Numbered from the stretch's first letter, positions 37,113 to 48,334 are shown. The stretch is 64,000 bases of DNA from Impatiens glandulifera (GCF_907164915.1 NW_025919457.1:1-64000), one strand, 5' to 3'. A program made the numbers and translations. Notes: generated by a model not told the origin, from the letters alone.

Positions 37113-38630
37113 AGAATGTGACTTGTTCTTCATTAAAAGTGGTTGACAAGAAAGAGATGAAATAATTGGCAAGAAATGAACCAAATTTAAAGACTTGTTC
37201 AACAAACATTACATTAAGAATAAATTAATTAATGGATGACCAAGAAGGAATTAAAGTACTATCATTAATTAGGATTAATTATCTAATCTATTTATATATA
37301 TTTATATTTATATTAGTTTTGAAACGTGTGATGCATGGTTGTTAAGAGGTGGATATCATGGTGACTATTTAAAATTTAATTATTGCATTTTTAAAATTTT
37401 ATATTTAAAAATATATTATATTTTTATCTATCAAATATCTTATTAAATAATTTAAATATTAATTTAAATGAAATAATATTTTAAATATATATATGGGCTA
37501 AATTTTCCAATAACTTTTTAAATACATGTGACTTCCTAAAAATATATATTATTTTACTAGTTTATTGTTTAATTAAACCTTATTTACGTTTCTAAACCTT
37601 ATTATTTTCATCGCTTTTAAAAAAGAAACTCTAAATTTATTAGCGTAGTTGATAAATCAAACTAACTATTAAAAGAAAAAAAACGGATGGATGGACCAAA
37701 TTGTCGGCAATTGGAAAAGAATTTCAGAAATTTAAAATGGATGGCTCTGATTTTTATATGTTATCTGGGCCCCACCGCATTCATAGAACAATCTAGAAAA
37801 AAATCTTAATATTTAATTTTAATAATAAAAAAACAAAAATACTTTAACATTAAATTATTTTGTTTAAAATTAATAATATTATGATTTAATTAATTCATAT
37901 TTTTACAACCATTAATATATATATATATGATAAAAATTGTCAAATGAATTCAATACAAACTTTGTTTCCACACCAGTTTCAATCTAATTTTCTTAATAAT
38001 TATTTTTTTATAATTACAATTACTTTTTAATATTTTTTAGAATAATTTACAGGAAAAAGACTAAAACTCATTAACTTAGTTTATAAATTCTTATGTTCTA
38101 TATAAGACTTCAAAATTTATTAATTTTTTTAATGATATATTTGATTTTTTTTAGATAAATAAAAAATGTATATTATTTTTCAAAAGATAAATCTGGTCTT
38201 TTATAGATAAAACAAAAACATTTTAAATTTATAAATTAGAATAAGAAAAATGATACCCATTAATGTAAGTTGAGAATTAAGAATAAATAAATAAAAAAAG
38301 GTTGAGCCAGCTAGATATTAGAGACATTGGAAAGTTCGCTCGTCAATAAAATCAAAAGTAGTAGTTGGATTATGTACTTATATTTGTATATATTGTGAAC
38401 GATCTACTATCTATTTAATAATACAAATCTAACATACTTATTTTTTTAATTTATCCAATAACTATATATATTATCAAATATCACCTTATTTGAATGATTG
38501 ACAAGTAAATATAACATTATATATTAGCTTCCTTATTTTGTCAACAGAAGTTAAAATCATATTTTTTATGTTTTTTTTTTAAAGTAACAATAACATTTTT
38601 TCCTTAGAGCCCTTCTAATAATTTGTGTTC
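37110..38630. other. AT-rich intergenic DNA
   Basis: No gene or repeat family recognised. Confidence 0.35.
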
Positions 38631-38634
38631 TTTT

Positions 38635-38805
38635 AGAGCGTTGTGTTCCGATTTTTCTATTGAGTGCGACTAATTCACGAGAGTTAAGTATACCGTCCGC
38701 AAACACACTTAATTATTTAATTATGCACATTAATTGTTGTCCGTCCAAGATCTCAGGGAGTCTGAGATATTCACCTCTTGTTACTGCTAGACTAGAAGAG
38801 GGGAT
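38635..38805 (-). mobile_element. tRNA-derived SINE, family 1
   Basis: The minus strand head reads 'ttctagtctagcagtaacaagaggtgaatatc' (A-box part) followed by the body equivalents 'taagtgtgtttgcgga' and 'gaattagtcgcactcaatagaaa'. The B-box region is eroded. Confidence 0.6.
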
Positions 38806-38809
38806 CTAA

Positions 38810-40165
38810 TGACTTGTCAACGATGCCTTTTTCTCTTTTAATTACTCAAATATATGAGTTGGTGTTATATTTTTTTTCGATTCGGTAACTATTTAGCCTA
38901 ATTATATTTGTTGTCTCGAATTTTTATAGTCTTAAATAATCTCAATTTTTAGTAGATCGTTTCTTATTCATACTCATTAATTATTTCGGTGATCCTTTCT
39001 CGAGTTTATGTTAATCTCTTCTTTATAAGTAAAACAGATAAAATTGTGAGATCTAATTTCTTTTTTGTTTAATAAGAAAATATTAAATTAATATTTCATT
39101 TGAAATTTCTTTTATAATTATTATCTTGATTTGTATAAGTTTCTCATAATTATTTCGATAATACATGCAAATGGTTATTTATCATTTTGAAAAATTATTT
39201 TTAGTGTTTTTGATACTATGAATATTAAATTTTATTCTCACTCATAATATTTGGTAGATATTATTCTAACAACGTTTGATTGGTTTATTAGATTGTTTTA
39301 TAATTTTTCAGTTTTCGTTATTCATTATTATGAATCTCAATAGAACTCATATTTAGAGTATCTCAAAAAAAAATTAAATTGATGGATTGAAGTTTTTTTT
39401 AGTATTTCTTCAAATAAGTATCTTAGTAATTTGTACTTCATTTTTTTTATTGATTTATTAGGGATAAATTTTATTTTATTTTTGATGATTTTTGAAAAAT
39501 AATTTATTAATGAATATTTTTTTGATTAGTTTAATTCATCTTATTAATTCCATAATTTATTTGTTAATAGTTTAATTACATTTTATTCAACTTAATTTTA
39601 AGGTATTTGTTAATTGTTTAATTATGTTTCATCTTACTTGTAATTTATTTATTCTAGGTTATTACAAGTTTGGTGATATAAAAAGAAAATAAGAGAACAA
39701 ATTCTCTAGACCTCTTTGATTTAACTTATTTGCTCAACTTCAATACTTATTCATATTACATCATCATCATATTTCTCCATATAATATTTTATTATAGATG
39801 GTTCTTACATTTATGATTCTGCTCCAAATAATAATAAACATAATTAAATATATAATATTATCAATATATTTATTTATTATTTATATAAGAGTTTTAATTT
39901 TTTTTTTTTTTTAAAGAATATGATATAACTACGGGAATTTTCGAAACCGAAAGAGACATAAATAGTAGTATAAAAAAGAAACTCTGACATAGAATGGAGC
40001 ATAAAAGAAAAATGTTGTATTTCCAACTCAAATTCGCATCATTGTCATCCTAGTTACTAGATGGAAGATTAATAAAATAAAATAATTATTTCATATTATG
40101 TATTTTGACCAAATTTCTTTAAAATTATTCATTTTAATTTTTGATGATAAGACACATATATCAAC
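38810..40165. other. AT-rich intergenic DNA
   Basis: T-rich on the plus strand at 38870-39660. No open frame or family signature was recognised. Confidence 0.35.
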
Positions 40166-40339
40166 CTAGCTTGTTTGATCATAGGTTATTTTGATTTAAT
40201 TTAAATAATGTTTTATTATATAATTTATATTTTTAACAATTAAGTTTATTAAAATTATAATTGAATAATTTAATCTAAATAATATATTTTAAATTTATAA
40301 TCCAAATATAGTTAAAATAACAAAAATCAAACGATCTAG
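40166..40339. mobile_element. MITE with CTAGCTTGTTTGAT-type terminal inverted repeats
   Basis: The left end ctagcttgtttgatcat continues to ggttatttt. The right end aaaataacaaaaatcaaacgatctag is its imperfect inverse (CTAGATCGTTTGATTTTTG on the other strand). At 174 bp, with an AT-rich core and no coding, it is a typical MITE. A target duplication is not certain. Confidence 0.6.
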
Positions 40340-40344
40340 CTGTC

Positions 40345-41105
40345 AAATCCAATCCACGATTGAACACGTTATTTTACAAACTTCTCCTAGTCTATCACAT
40401 TTTCCTTTTCAACAAATTTATTTTAATTAATCCAAATAGTCATTTAAAAGTTATTTTGATTATTTTATTGGTTAAACGTTAAAGATAAGTTTGATAGTAT
40501 TTTACTTATTTGAATGGTTAACGTTTGATTGATTTTATATGTTTAACGATTAAACTTATCTTTCTTAATAGTTTAAGATTGTTGAGGTTATTCGCTTATT
40601 TAAATTTATCAGCCGAAACAAACTAGCCCTAAATATGTTAGTTGAGAGTACTATTGAAAATTTGAACAAAAATGGTTTTATTGCCATCCCTAGTTTTGAA
40701 AGGAAAGTCGTGTTTGTTAAAATAACTTTGTTATAGAAATAAATTAGGAACAACGGCCATCACTCTAAATTGAGTAAATTCTAAAATACTTATATATATA
40801 TATATAATAATAACAACAATATATATATATATATATATAAATAAATGGAAAAGTTAAGAAACAACTGTAAATTGTAGAAATATTCCATTCATGTTCTTTT
40901 AATATTTCCAGCACGAACGATGTAATAAAAAAATTGTGCATGAATACTAAGCCATAGATAATCTAAATCCAATTATCTAAAAAAAATAGATTTTATAAAC
41001 ATCTAATAACAATTTATAATTCATTGATTCTAATGTGAAAAAAAAAAAGAATTATATAATTTATTTTATTTTATTATAATAGTTTACTAGTCAAATTATA
41101 TATAG
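40345..41105. other. AT-rich intergenic DNA
   Basis: No gene recognised. (AT)n runs lie at about 40793-40806 and 40821-40838. Confidence 0.4.
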
Positions 41106-41109
41106 AAAG

Positions 41110-41860
41110 AGATGAAATATTATAGAAAGTTCTTTCAATAATATAGTTTTATTTTTGGTAGAACACAAACAAATATTCTCATTTAAATAAGATGTTATGT
41201 ATTAATAAAACATAGATAAATTTCATGTGGGATATTTGTACAATTTATTCATTAAGAAGGTTTGAGAGTCAAAAAATTCATCCAATATCTCATTCTTTGG
41301 ATTGAGCGCTATTAATTATGAATTTTTACGAATGATATTTGAATGAAAAACATTGTATTATGGTAAGTCGTTGTCGTATGTGACACGAGAATTAAGTTTT
41401 AATCGACACCTCACTTAATTTTGTATTGTAGAGGGTGACTAGTATCTGAAGTCTTTTGTGAAGTATTACTGTGATTCATTGGGTAGTTCTCAAATCGTTG
41501 GATAATTGTTGGAAAATTTGGATTGATGCAACTCATACGACATGTCTACATATTTGGGTTACAATCCTAATTATTTTATGGTGAATATCTAGTTGGAGAG
41601 AAATCGTCGAATATTCAATTACCGTAGTCGTTTGATTCGTATCATTCATAATACTATTATTATGACGTTTTTTAAGTTTCGTTTCGGAAAATCAGTGGAA
41701 TCGATCGGAGAGTTAATCGTTTTATCGAGTACCTACGAGCTCGATAACTTATTAGTTTCATTTTTATTTTTATTATTTTTGTTTCTTGTCAAATTTTGTT
41801 CATTTTTTTTAGACGATTCTTATCATTTTTAATACGGTAGACCATCTATACAAAAAAAAA
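41110..41860 (+). mobile_element. LINE (L1-type) 3'-end remnant, copy 5
   Basis: Aligns with 5990-6710 throughout. The C-terminal tail is the best preserved of all copies: an open stretch at 41593-41832 reads ERNRRIFNYRSRLIRIIHNT and then GKSVESIGELIV. Upstream frames are broken by stops and indels. Confidence 0.72.
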
Positions 41861-41942
41861 TATTTAGTTTTTTTAAAATAAAAAAAAAAACTTTTTTTGA
41901 AATTTATATCATACAATATTATTAAAATAATCTACATGTTAT

Positions 41943-42194
41943 TTCAATGGGCGTTGAGGATGGAGTTCGAATTAAATGGGTAATAATAACAATGGGTGGG
42001 CACACATAATGGGCGTTGAGGATGGAGGGAGCCCGAATGAAATGGGTAATAATAACAATGGGTGTGGAGAGGTGAATGCACAAAGGGATGATCAAAGAGA
42101 ACCTTCAGAGTATTTTCTGAACGACGAGGAGACTTATAATGGGCAAAACGATTGGCGTGATGGAGGGGGTGAGTTTGATTTAAATGCTAAGTAA
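41943..42194 (+). other. Short direct duplication and 72-codon open frame of unknown nature
   Basis: A ~62-bp direct repeat (gggcgttgaggatggag ... aaatgggtaataataacaatgggtg) occurs at about 41949 and 42011. The frame 41976-42194 starts in the first copy and ends EFDLNAK. It is rich in Asn, Gly, Asp and Glu. It could be the last exon of a lost gene or of a transposon. No homologue was recognised and function is unknown. Confidence 0.3.
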
Positions 42195-42640
42195 AAGAGT
42201 AACAAATCTAAATTTGAATCAAAAGAATGATATTTTAATTGATTGATATGTTTGTGAATTAGAATAGTTTTATTTTCATCACTGAGTGGTGGTGTTTGTT
42301 GTTGCAGTTTTTTTTTGTCATAATCATTTATATTGAAATCAGATTACTAGAAATGATGTTTAATTGTTGATATATGTGTTGAGAAATTAAGTTTCATTTA
42401 AACCAATCAGACATGTCATGATATTGATAATTAATAATATACTGTCCAATCTAATAATAATTAATCAAAATATTTATATTATTGATGTTTTGTACATAAA
42501 ATTAGTGTTATTTGAAAACAATCAATTGGAGCTGGGTACTAAGATTTAATCATTCTCATCATTATTTAAATTATCACCATATATCATTTCTTGTAAGACA
42601 CTTAATTTGAATGTTCTAAACAATTGTAAAAATATCTTTG

Positions 42641-42961
42641 TTTTTCTGACAAAGTCTTCAACATCAAATGAACATCGTTCTTTTCATCGTTATACTGCAT
42701 TGCATTGTCAAACACTAGCCTCATATCAGCAAAAATGTCACAGACATTCTTATACCAGTTCCATCTTTGGCCTTCATTTGATTCTTTATAGTACTGAAGT
42801 ACATAAGTCTGTCAATAACCTATACACATTTTCCAACATTAAAATCAATAGAAATGTAAACCAGAAAAGAAAAAGTATTTTAACTCATAGTAGTCATCCA
42901 ATCCAAGACCTTCAATATCAACATACAACATAAAGGGTCATTCCCACTTGTGCTGAGTTAA
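42641..42961 (-). pseudogene. Broken fragment of a GTE-type bromodomain gene
   Basis: There are two minus-strand exon-like blocks. Block A (42884-42961, after the acceptor TTATCAG) reads LTQHKWE-stop-PFM and then VDIEGLGLDDYYE. Block B (42641-42819, after the acceptor TATAG) reads VIDRLMYFSTIKNQMKAKDG and, after a 1-nt frameshift, YKNVCDIFADMRLVFDNAM and DVHLMLKTLSEK. These match, in order, the bromodomain of plant GTE1/GTE6-type BET proteins (acetyl-lysine readers). The parts before the ZA loop and after helix C are missing. A stop replaces a Trp codon. A 64-bp intron-like gap between the blocks shows that genomic DNA, not a cDNA, was copied. Confidence 0.8.
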
Positions 42962-43032
42962 CTGATAAGTAAATCACAATGTCAGAAAGCAAACTAACAT
43001 TGTTTGTACAAACAACCAAGTAAACATAAGGT

Positions 43033-43250
43033 CGCAGGCGAAAAATGCATCTGTCGCCTGCGAATGCGCATCTGTCGCAGGCGACAGATGCGCATTCGTC
43101 TGCGACAGACGTGCATTCGCAGGCGACAGATGCGCATTCGCAGGCGACAGATGCGCATTCGCAGGCGACAGATGCGCATTCGTCTGCGACAGATGCGCAT
43201 TCGCAGGCGACAGATGCACATTCGCCTTCGACAACCTGCAACAGCCTTTG
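43033..43250. repeat. Minisatellite, 21-bp unit, with head-to-head inverted junction
   Basis: GC-rich units of the form gcaggcgacagatgcgcattc (and a variant with tctgcgacag) repeat across 43079-43250. To the left the same unit is in inverted orientation (43041-43078). The junction is a perfect palindrome: cgaatgcgcatctgtcgc at 43061-43078, two bases, then its reverse complement at 43081-43098. All six frames stay open because the unit has no stop codon; this is not evidence of coding. Confidence 0.9.
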
Positions 43251-43369
43251 ACAGATGCATTTTAAACCCAAAACGATTTAGTCAGCTAATAAATCTAAAC
43301 CTAAACCTAAACAATAAACACTAAACCATTGTTCCATTTCAGCATGCATGGAATATAAGATAAAACCCT

Positions 43370-43725
43370 AAACTCACCTTCAATGGATAGTCGTTCTGCT
43401 TCTCGTCAGGGGCTCGTCGGAGGTCGGGAGAGAAGAAGGGTTACGTGGGTTTGGATCGTCGTTGATGTTTCGGGAGCTTTTCGTCGTCGGGGAGAGGAGG
43501 TCTGGATCGGTCGAAGACGGAGAGAAAGGGGAGAGTTGAAAAGAGGGAGAGGGAAGGAGAACGAAAGAAGGGAAGAAGAAAGGGGAAAATCAAATTTTAT
43601 TTTTTTTATTTAAGGGTAAAACTGGCAAAAGTCAAAAATGAAAAAATTATAAAGTTACTGCTAAAAGTGGTAATAACCCTCCTATGAGGGTTATTCCATC
43701 AAATTTCCCATTGAATCTACATTTT
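43370..43725 (-). mobile_element. Probable terminus and leader of a Mutator-like or related DNA element
   Basis: On the minus strand the segment starts GGGAAATTTGATGG, then AATAACCCT and AGGGTTATT as a 9-bp inverted repeat with a 6-nt loop (43672-43695), then gttattaccacttttagcag and a pyrimidine-rich leader. The leader ends with a donor-like ATTGAAG/GTGAGT at about 43377. This resembles the end and non-coding first exon of plant MULEs. The matching opposite terminus was not found near 41.9 kb. Confidence 0.5.
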
Positions 43726-43729
43726 AACT

Positions 43730-44760
43730 TGAAATAATTTTAATTAGTAAGAATCGAATTGAAATTAAATAAAATTATTTTCACTAATTAATTGATAGAT
43801 CTAAAACTTTTTTACAAATTGGGTTTATGGATTCATTTGTTCAAAGATTGCAACTAGGATTAAATTTTTCATACCAATTCACTTAACATTTTGTATAATT
43901 TACAAAATATTCACTATTATCTTTTTTTATATACATTAAGCAATTCATTCTTTTAAATTAAGTTATTTTGATTATTATAAATTTATACCCTTTTATTCAA
44001 TTTAGAGTGTTTTTAATAAATAAAAAATATATATTTTATTAAATATATCTTAATATATAATATGACTTTTATTCATTTTTTCTTAACTAGATCATATCCG
44101 AATATATATAAAGATATGAAAGTAATTTGAGATAGACTCCAATTCTAGGACTTATATCTATGTATCATTCTATTCGGGTAGCCCAAAATATTTTATATGT
44201 AAAGGACAATAACGTTAGAATAATATCGTTGTTATTGATAGTTTTCTAGTCGTTAAAGAGAATTGTCGTCTTAATATTATTTTCATTCTATTCCGTGTAA
44301 GTTTTTATGAAAAAAATAAACTCGGATAGATTTTAAGTCATAACTAAGTTGTTGGAGACGATGTCGGATTCGATTTAATCTCTTATGTAATCCAAACCAA
44401 ACAAGGTCTGAAACGAAGGTCAAATGAAGGGCTGATGGGAAAAGCATATATGAGATGAGATGATAGCATTCTTCTCGTGCAGTTGGCCTCATCAACTTTT
44501 TCCAAAGCCAAGCTACATTTTAATATTATTTTCTTTATTTGACTTAGACCACAAATTTAAATAAAATATATAAAAATTACTTTTAAATATATACTATGTT
44601 TAATATTATAATTAACGTGCATACCTGGACAAATAAAAAATTAATATTACTTTCCCACCATTATTTATTATATTATATATTTACACACACTTAAAAATGT
44701 TAAAGTAAAAGCTAAAATTAACTTTTCTTTTCTTTTTAAAGTAAAAATTGTGTGAAAACT
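43730..44760. other. AT-rich intergenic DNA
   Basis: No gene recognised. The open frame at 44283-44495 (minus) has no family signature. Confidence 0.4.
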
Positions 44761-44765
44761 TGCTT

Positions 44766-45617
44766 ACAGCTTGTTTGATTGTGATTTTTTTTTTACTATA
44801 GGAGTATTTTAATTATTAAATAATAAAATGAGTGATTTGAATAATGTAGAAGACCAAATTTTAAAAAAATGATAAAAATTCTAAAAACAGCCAAAAGAGC
44901 TTGTTTGATATGGGATTTTTGTGATTTTTTTTTTTAATTGAGATTTTACCTAATATTTTAGAAATTATTTATTTATTACATAAATATCATTTTAATTATC
45001 TTACAGCTTGTTTGATTGTGGTTTTTTGGGATATTCTTTTTAAATTTTTATTTAATAAAAATATAGATTATTTGAGTTTTTAATTAATTTAATTACTAAA
45101 ATATAATTTTATATTTAAAATCCAAATTTAATAAAATTAAAGTAAACTTTTTTTAATATTGATATGGGAATTTTTGACAATTATTTTTTGAAATTATCAC
45201 TCTATCAATTAATATCATTTTAATTATAAAATCACTTATTTCTTCTACTAAAATACTAAATTAATTTTAGTTTAATTTTATTAACTTGAAATTTTAAATA
45301 TAAACAGACATTTTAATAATTAAACAAATTAAAAATTTATACAACTTTTTTTTTGTTTGACAAACTCTAAAAATAATCTTAAATAACCAAGATCAAACAA
45401 AAATATGGATTAAAATTTGATTCACTCTATAATATCAAACAAGTCTCTTGATTTAGTAATGATAAGTTAAAATAATTTTTACAAACAAACAACTAATTTT
45501 TTTTCTCTATTTGTGAAAATTGAATCCGTGATATTTTAGCTTCTTGTTACACAAAACTTTTGTGTGGGTTATTAAAAATAACCATTCAAATAACAAAAAC
45601 TAATAAGTTAAATCAAA
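44766..45617. mobile_element. Nested MITEs with GCTTGTTTGAT ends
   Basis: The phrase (a)gcttgtttgat recurs in forward orientation at 44766, 44898 and 45006. Its inverse, atcaaacaa(g), is at about 45391, 45437 and 45606. The outermost pair is gcttgtttgatt and aaatcaaacaagc, flanked by similar TTA trinucleotides. Multiple concentric pairs suggest insertions of one family into itself. The sequence between is A/T-rich and non-coding. Confidence 0.5.
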
Positions 45618-45684
45618 CAAGCCTTATATACAAATAACGTTTAGAATTAGCCAACAATATTTCAAAAAAAAATAAAAGAAAAGA

Positions 45685-45908
45685 AACGGACACGTCAATA
45701 ATAATAAAGCAAGTAAATATTATAGAGAGAGAAAAATAAAAAAAAATAAAAAAATAAAAAAAGAAACCGTGATGGGTCTAAGTATTCTTATCCCACGCGC
45801 CTCCCTTTTCTCTCTCTATATTTTCTCTCACTATATAATCCAACCTCCACGCCATTCTCACCACCACCACCATTAACAACTTGATTTCAATTTCACAAAT
45901 CTTCAAAA
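45685..45908 (+). promoter_or_regulatory. Promoter and leader of the small acidic protein gene
   Basis: A TATA box, ACTATATAATCC (45830-45841), lies 68 bp before the ATG. Upstream are a pyrimidine-rich stretch (45801-45829) and an ACGT-core motif gacacgtca (45689-45697) of the kind bound by bZIP factors. Binding is inferred only. Confidence 0.6.
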
Positions 45909-46415
45909 ATGGAAGAAGAAACGATTCAAAAGAAACGATTCCGCACCGATTCCGACGAGTTAGATCTTGACTCACCAGAAGTTAAGCGTCTCAGAGACGA
46001 TCTCCTCAACGATTCCGATCCATCAACAACAACTCCAGAAGATCTAGATTCATTCATGAAAACCTTCCAGCAAGAGATCTCCGCTTCTCCACCGCCACCG
46101 CCACAGACGGATCTAGGTTATCTTCTAGAAGCTTCCGACGATGAACTCGGTTTACCTCCTTCTACTTCATTAACACCGGTGAGAGAACAGGAGAAGGAAC
46201 AACCGGAGAGAATTGAATTATTCAGTGAGTTATGGAAGTTAGATGATGAGTTTCTGAGTTACGATTCGTTCGATTTTGGAATCGGACAAGAGGATGATCA
46301 TAATAATTACGTTGCTTTGGATGGATTGTTTGATTACTCTGATTTTGCCGTTGGATCGTCGTCGTCGGATGCGGCTGAGTTATTAGTGAGGCCGGAAACT
46401 TTGCCGGCGCAGTAG
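45909..46415 (+). CDS. Small acidic plant protein of unknown function
   Basis: An intronless 168-residue frame with codon use and GC content clearly above the flanking DNA. Asp/Glu-rich. Basic clusters QKKRFR (7-12) and EVKRLRDDLL (24-33) could support nuclear import. Recognisable short motifs: EDLDSFMKTFQQEISA (44-59), DLGYLLEASDDELGLPP (68-84), SELWKLDDE...YDSFDFGIG (106-126), YVALDGLFDYSDF (134-146) and RPETLPA at the C-terminus. I recall this motif set from a conserved angiosperm family without known biochemistry; some database names for it are misleading. No membrane segment or signal peptide is seen. The ATG follows a good TATA box and leader. Function is not known. Confidence 0.8.
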   Translation: MEEETIQKKRFRTDSDELDLDSPEVKRLRDDLLNDSDPSTTTPEDLDSFMKTFQQEISASPPPPPQTDLGYLLEASDDELGLPPSTSLTPVREQEKEQPERIELFSELWKLDDEFLSYDSFDFGIGQEDDHNNYVALDGLFDYSDFAVGSSSSDAAELLVRPETLPAQ

Positions 46416-46446
46416 TCTGATGGTCGCCGGAAACCTTGCCGGCGCA
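46391..46446 (+). repeat. Duplicated 21-bp segment across the stop codon
   Basis: The segment encoding PETLPAQ (46391-46411) is repeated with one mismatch at 46426-46446, just after the TAG stop (period 35 bp). The second copy is in the 3' UTR. Confidence 0.75.
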
Positions 46447-46449
46447 CAG

Positions 46450-47690
46450 AATATCTGGAAAAAAAATGATGTAAAGTTGTTTTGATTTATTTATTATTAA
46501 AAAAGATGGAGAGGTTAGTTAATAGTTTTTATAATTATAATTAATCATTAATTACATTTATTTAAATTTAAAAAAAAAGTTAATTTAATCTTCTCCTTTT
46601 GACATTTTATGATAATAAAGAGGGACAATTTAAAAGTTGCAGTTTTTATGATTTATTTCTTGATTATGTTAATTTTTTTGAGAATATAATATAAAAAAAA
46701 AACTAAATATTATTGCAATTCGGTTTAATAAATTGATAACTTTTAAAACTGTTAAAGATAAATTTTAATAGTTTTGTAAATAAATTTATAATGTATTTTC
46801 ATTTAGATTTGATCTAATTTTAGATCTAGAATGTATTTTAAAATAGATTTATTTTTCTATAGGTGTAAGTTTTTTATTTTATTTTTTATCATAATAATAT
46901 AGATTTTGAAAATTGTAATAAGGCAAAAATAACTTAATTAATAAATAAAAAAATTAATATAAAAATATAGTATAATCTAACCCACTATCCTTCAAGATTT
47001 CTACTGGATGTATTGTCCTGTTTGGAAACCTAAAATAATAATTATTTATTTTAAAATTAATTTACTTTTAATATCTTATTGTGATATAGATTTAAATGAA
47101 ATAATATTTTAATTTTATTTAATTATGTATATTAATAAATTTAATAACATATGTTCCAACTAAAGTCAGTAAAAACAAAATATGATAATATATATATATA
47201 TATAGTTGATCTATAACGATTAAACTTGACTAAGTATTGTTTGGGTAGCATATTAATTTATAAATAATAAAAAATAACATAGGTTTAATTATACAAATTT
47301 AGAAATATTAAAATTTTAAATTAAATCATTCTATAATTATGCAATTTTTTAAGTGACTCAAAAGACGAATTAATATAAATTTTATAACGATAAGGGACGA
47401 ATAAAATAATAGAGTAAATTAATAAAAAGTTGTCGGAATTTTTTTATAAAATTTGTTTTTTTACTGAAAGTTAATAAACAACTCCAGAAAAAATCTACCA
47501 AATGATAACTATTATTTATAAATATAGTTAAAATAACAAGAAACTTATAAAAAAAATTATTAGAGGATAATGTATATGTTCACTAGATAAAAAAAAAAAA
47601 TGAAATTCAAAAACTATTTAATAGAAAAATAAAAATAACTTCACATTCAAATTCAATAATATATCTCCTTTTTTATAAAGAAATAGACAT
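46450..47690. other. 3' flank and AT-rich intergenic DNA
   Basis: The beginning must contain the 3' UTR of the preceding gene. Nothing else recognised. Confidence 0.35.
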
Positions 47691-47694
47691 TCTT

Positions 47695-47868
47695 CAATAC
47701 TAGAACTAAAAATCATTAGCCTCCCTAAGGTTCTGGGTTCAGGTCCATTAGACGTCAAATTTTGCTCGTCTAATTAACTAATTAAGTATGTTTGTAGAAT
47801 ATATCTTTAACCCACGAGAATTAATCGTATTTTAAAAGAGAAGTGAAACGCAACGTTTCAAAAATAGA
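47695..47868 (+). mobile_element. tRNA-derived SINE, family 1
   Basis: Body and B-box region match: ggttctgggttcaggtccatt, then cgtctaattaactaattaag, then 'tttgtagaatatatctttaaccca' and 'agaagtgaaacgcaacgttt'. The A-box part (cattagcctccctaagg) is degenerate. Confidence 0.62.
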
Positions 47869-47869
47869 A

Positions 47870-48330
47870 CACTAGAAGACTCGCTAAAGATTGAGAGTAT
47901 TATTCGGATTATAAAAATTCGAGACGACAAATTCGATCCAACTAAATAAAATGTTGTAACAAACATAACACTAACTCAAATTTGAGTGGTAGAAAAAAAC
48001 GAGACAACATTCATTTATGCTAGAAAAATCATTAAATTAGTCATGAAAAAGATGATTACAAAAATTCGGGATGACAAACCCGATCTAGTTAAATAAAATA
48101 TTGTAACAAAACATAACACCAACTCAAATCTGAGTGGTAAAAAAAACGAAACAACATTCTATGCTATAAAATCATCAAATTAGTAATGAAAAAGTATTAT
48201 ATCCAGATTCAAATTATATCCAGATAAATATTTTAGACAACAAATTAGATCCAGATAAATAAAATATTATAACAAACATAATACCAATTCAAATTTAAAT
48301 ATGAGTGTCTAACCTTCTCAAAAAATCTCA
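47870..48330. repeat. Degenerate direct repeats, period about 180 bp
   Basis: A block of the form 'aaaattcgggatgacaaacccgatctagttaaataaaatattgtaacaaacataacaccaactcaaat' is seen at about 47925, 48060 and 48230. Each is followed by a 'gagtggtaaaaaaacgagacaacattc'-type phrase in the first two. It is a diverged tandem repeat of unknown origin. Confidence 0.6.
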
Positions 48331-48334
48331 TATT

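Noticed and set aside
43033..43250. CRISPR-like array
   Set aside because: Units are contiguous with no spacers, in a plant nuclear context; it is a minisatellite.
42918..43324. Five overlapping open frames with Cys/Ala/Ser or Arg-rich repeats across 43 kb
   Set aside because: The 21-bp minisatellite lacks stop codons in all frames, so the frames stay open by arithmetic. Nothing else supports translation.
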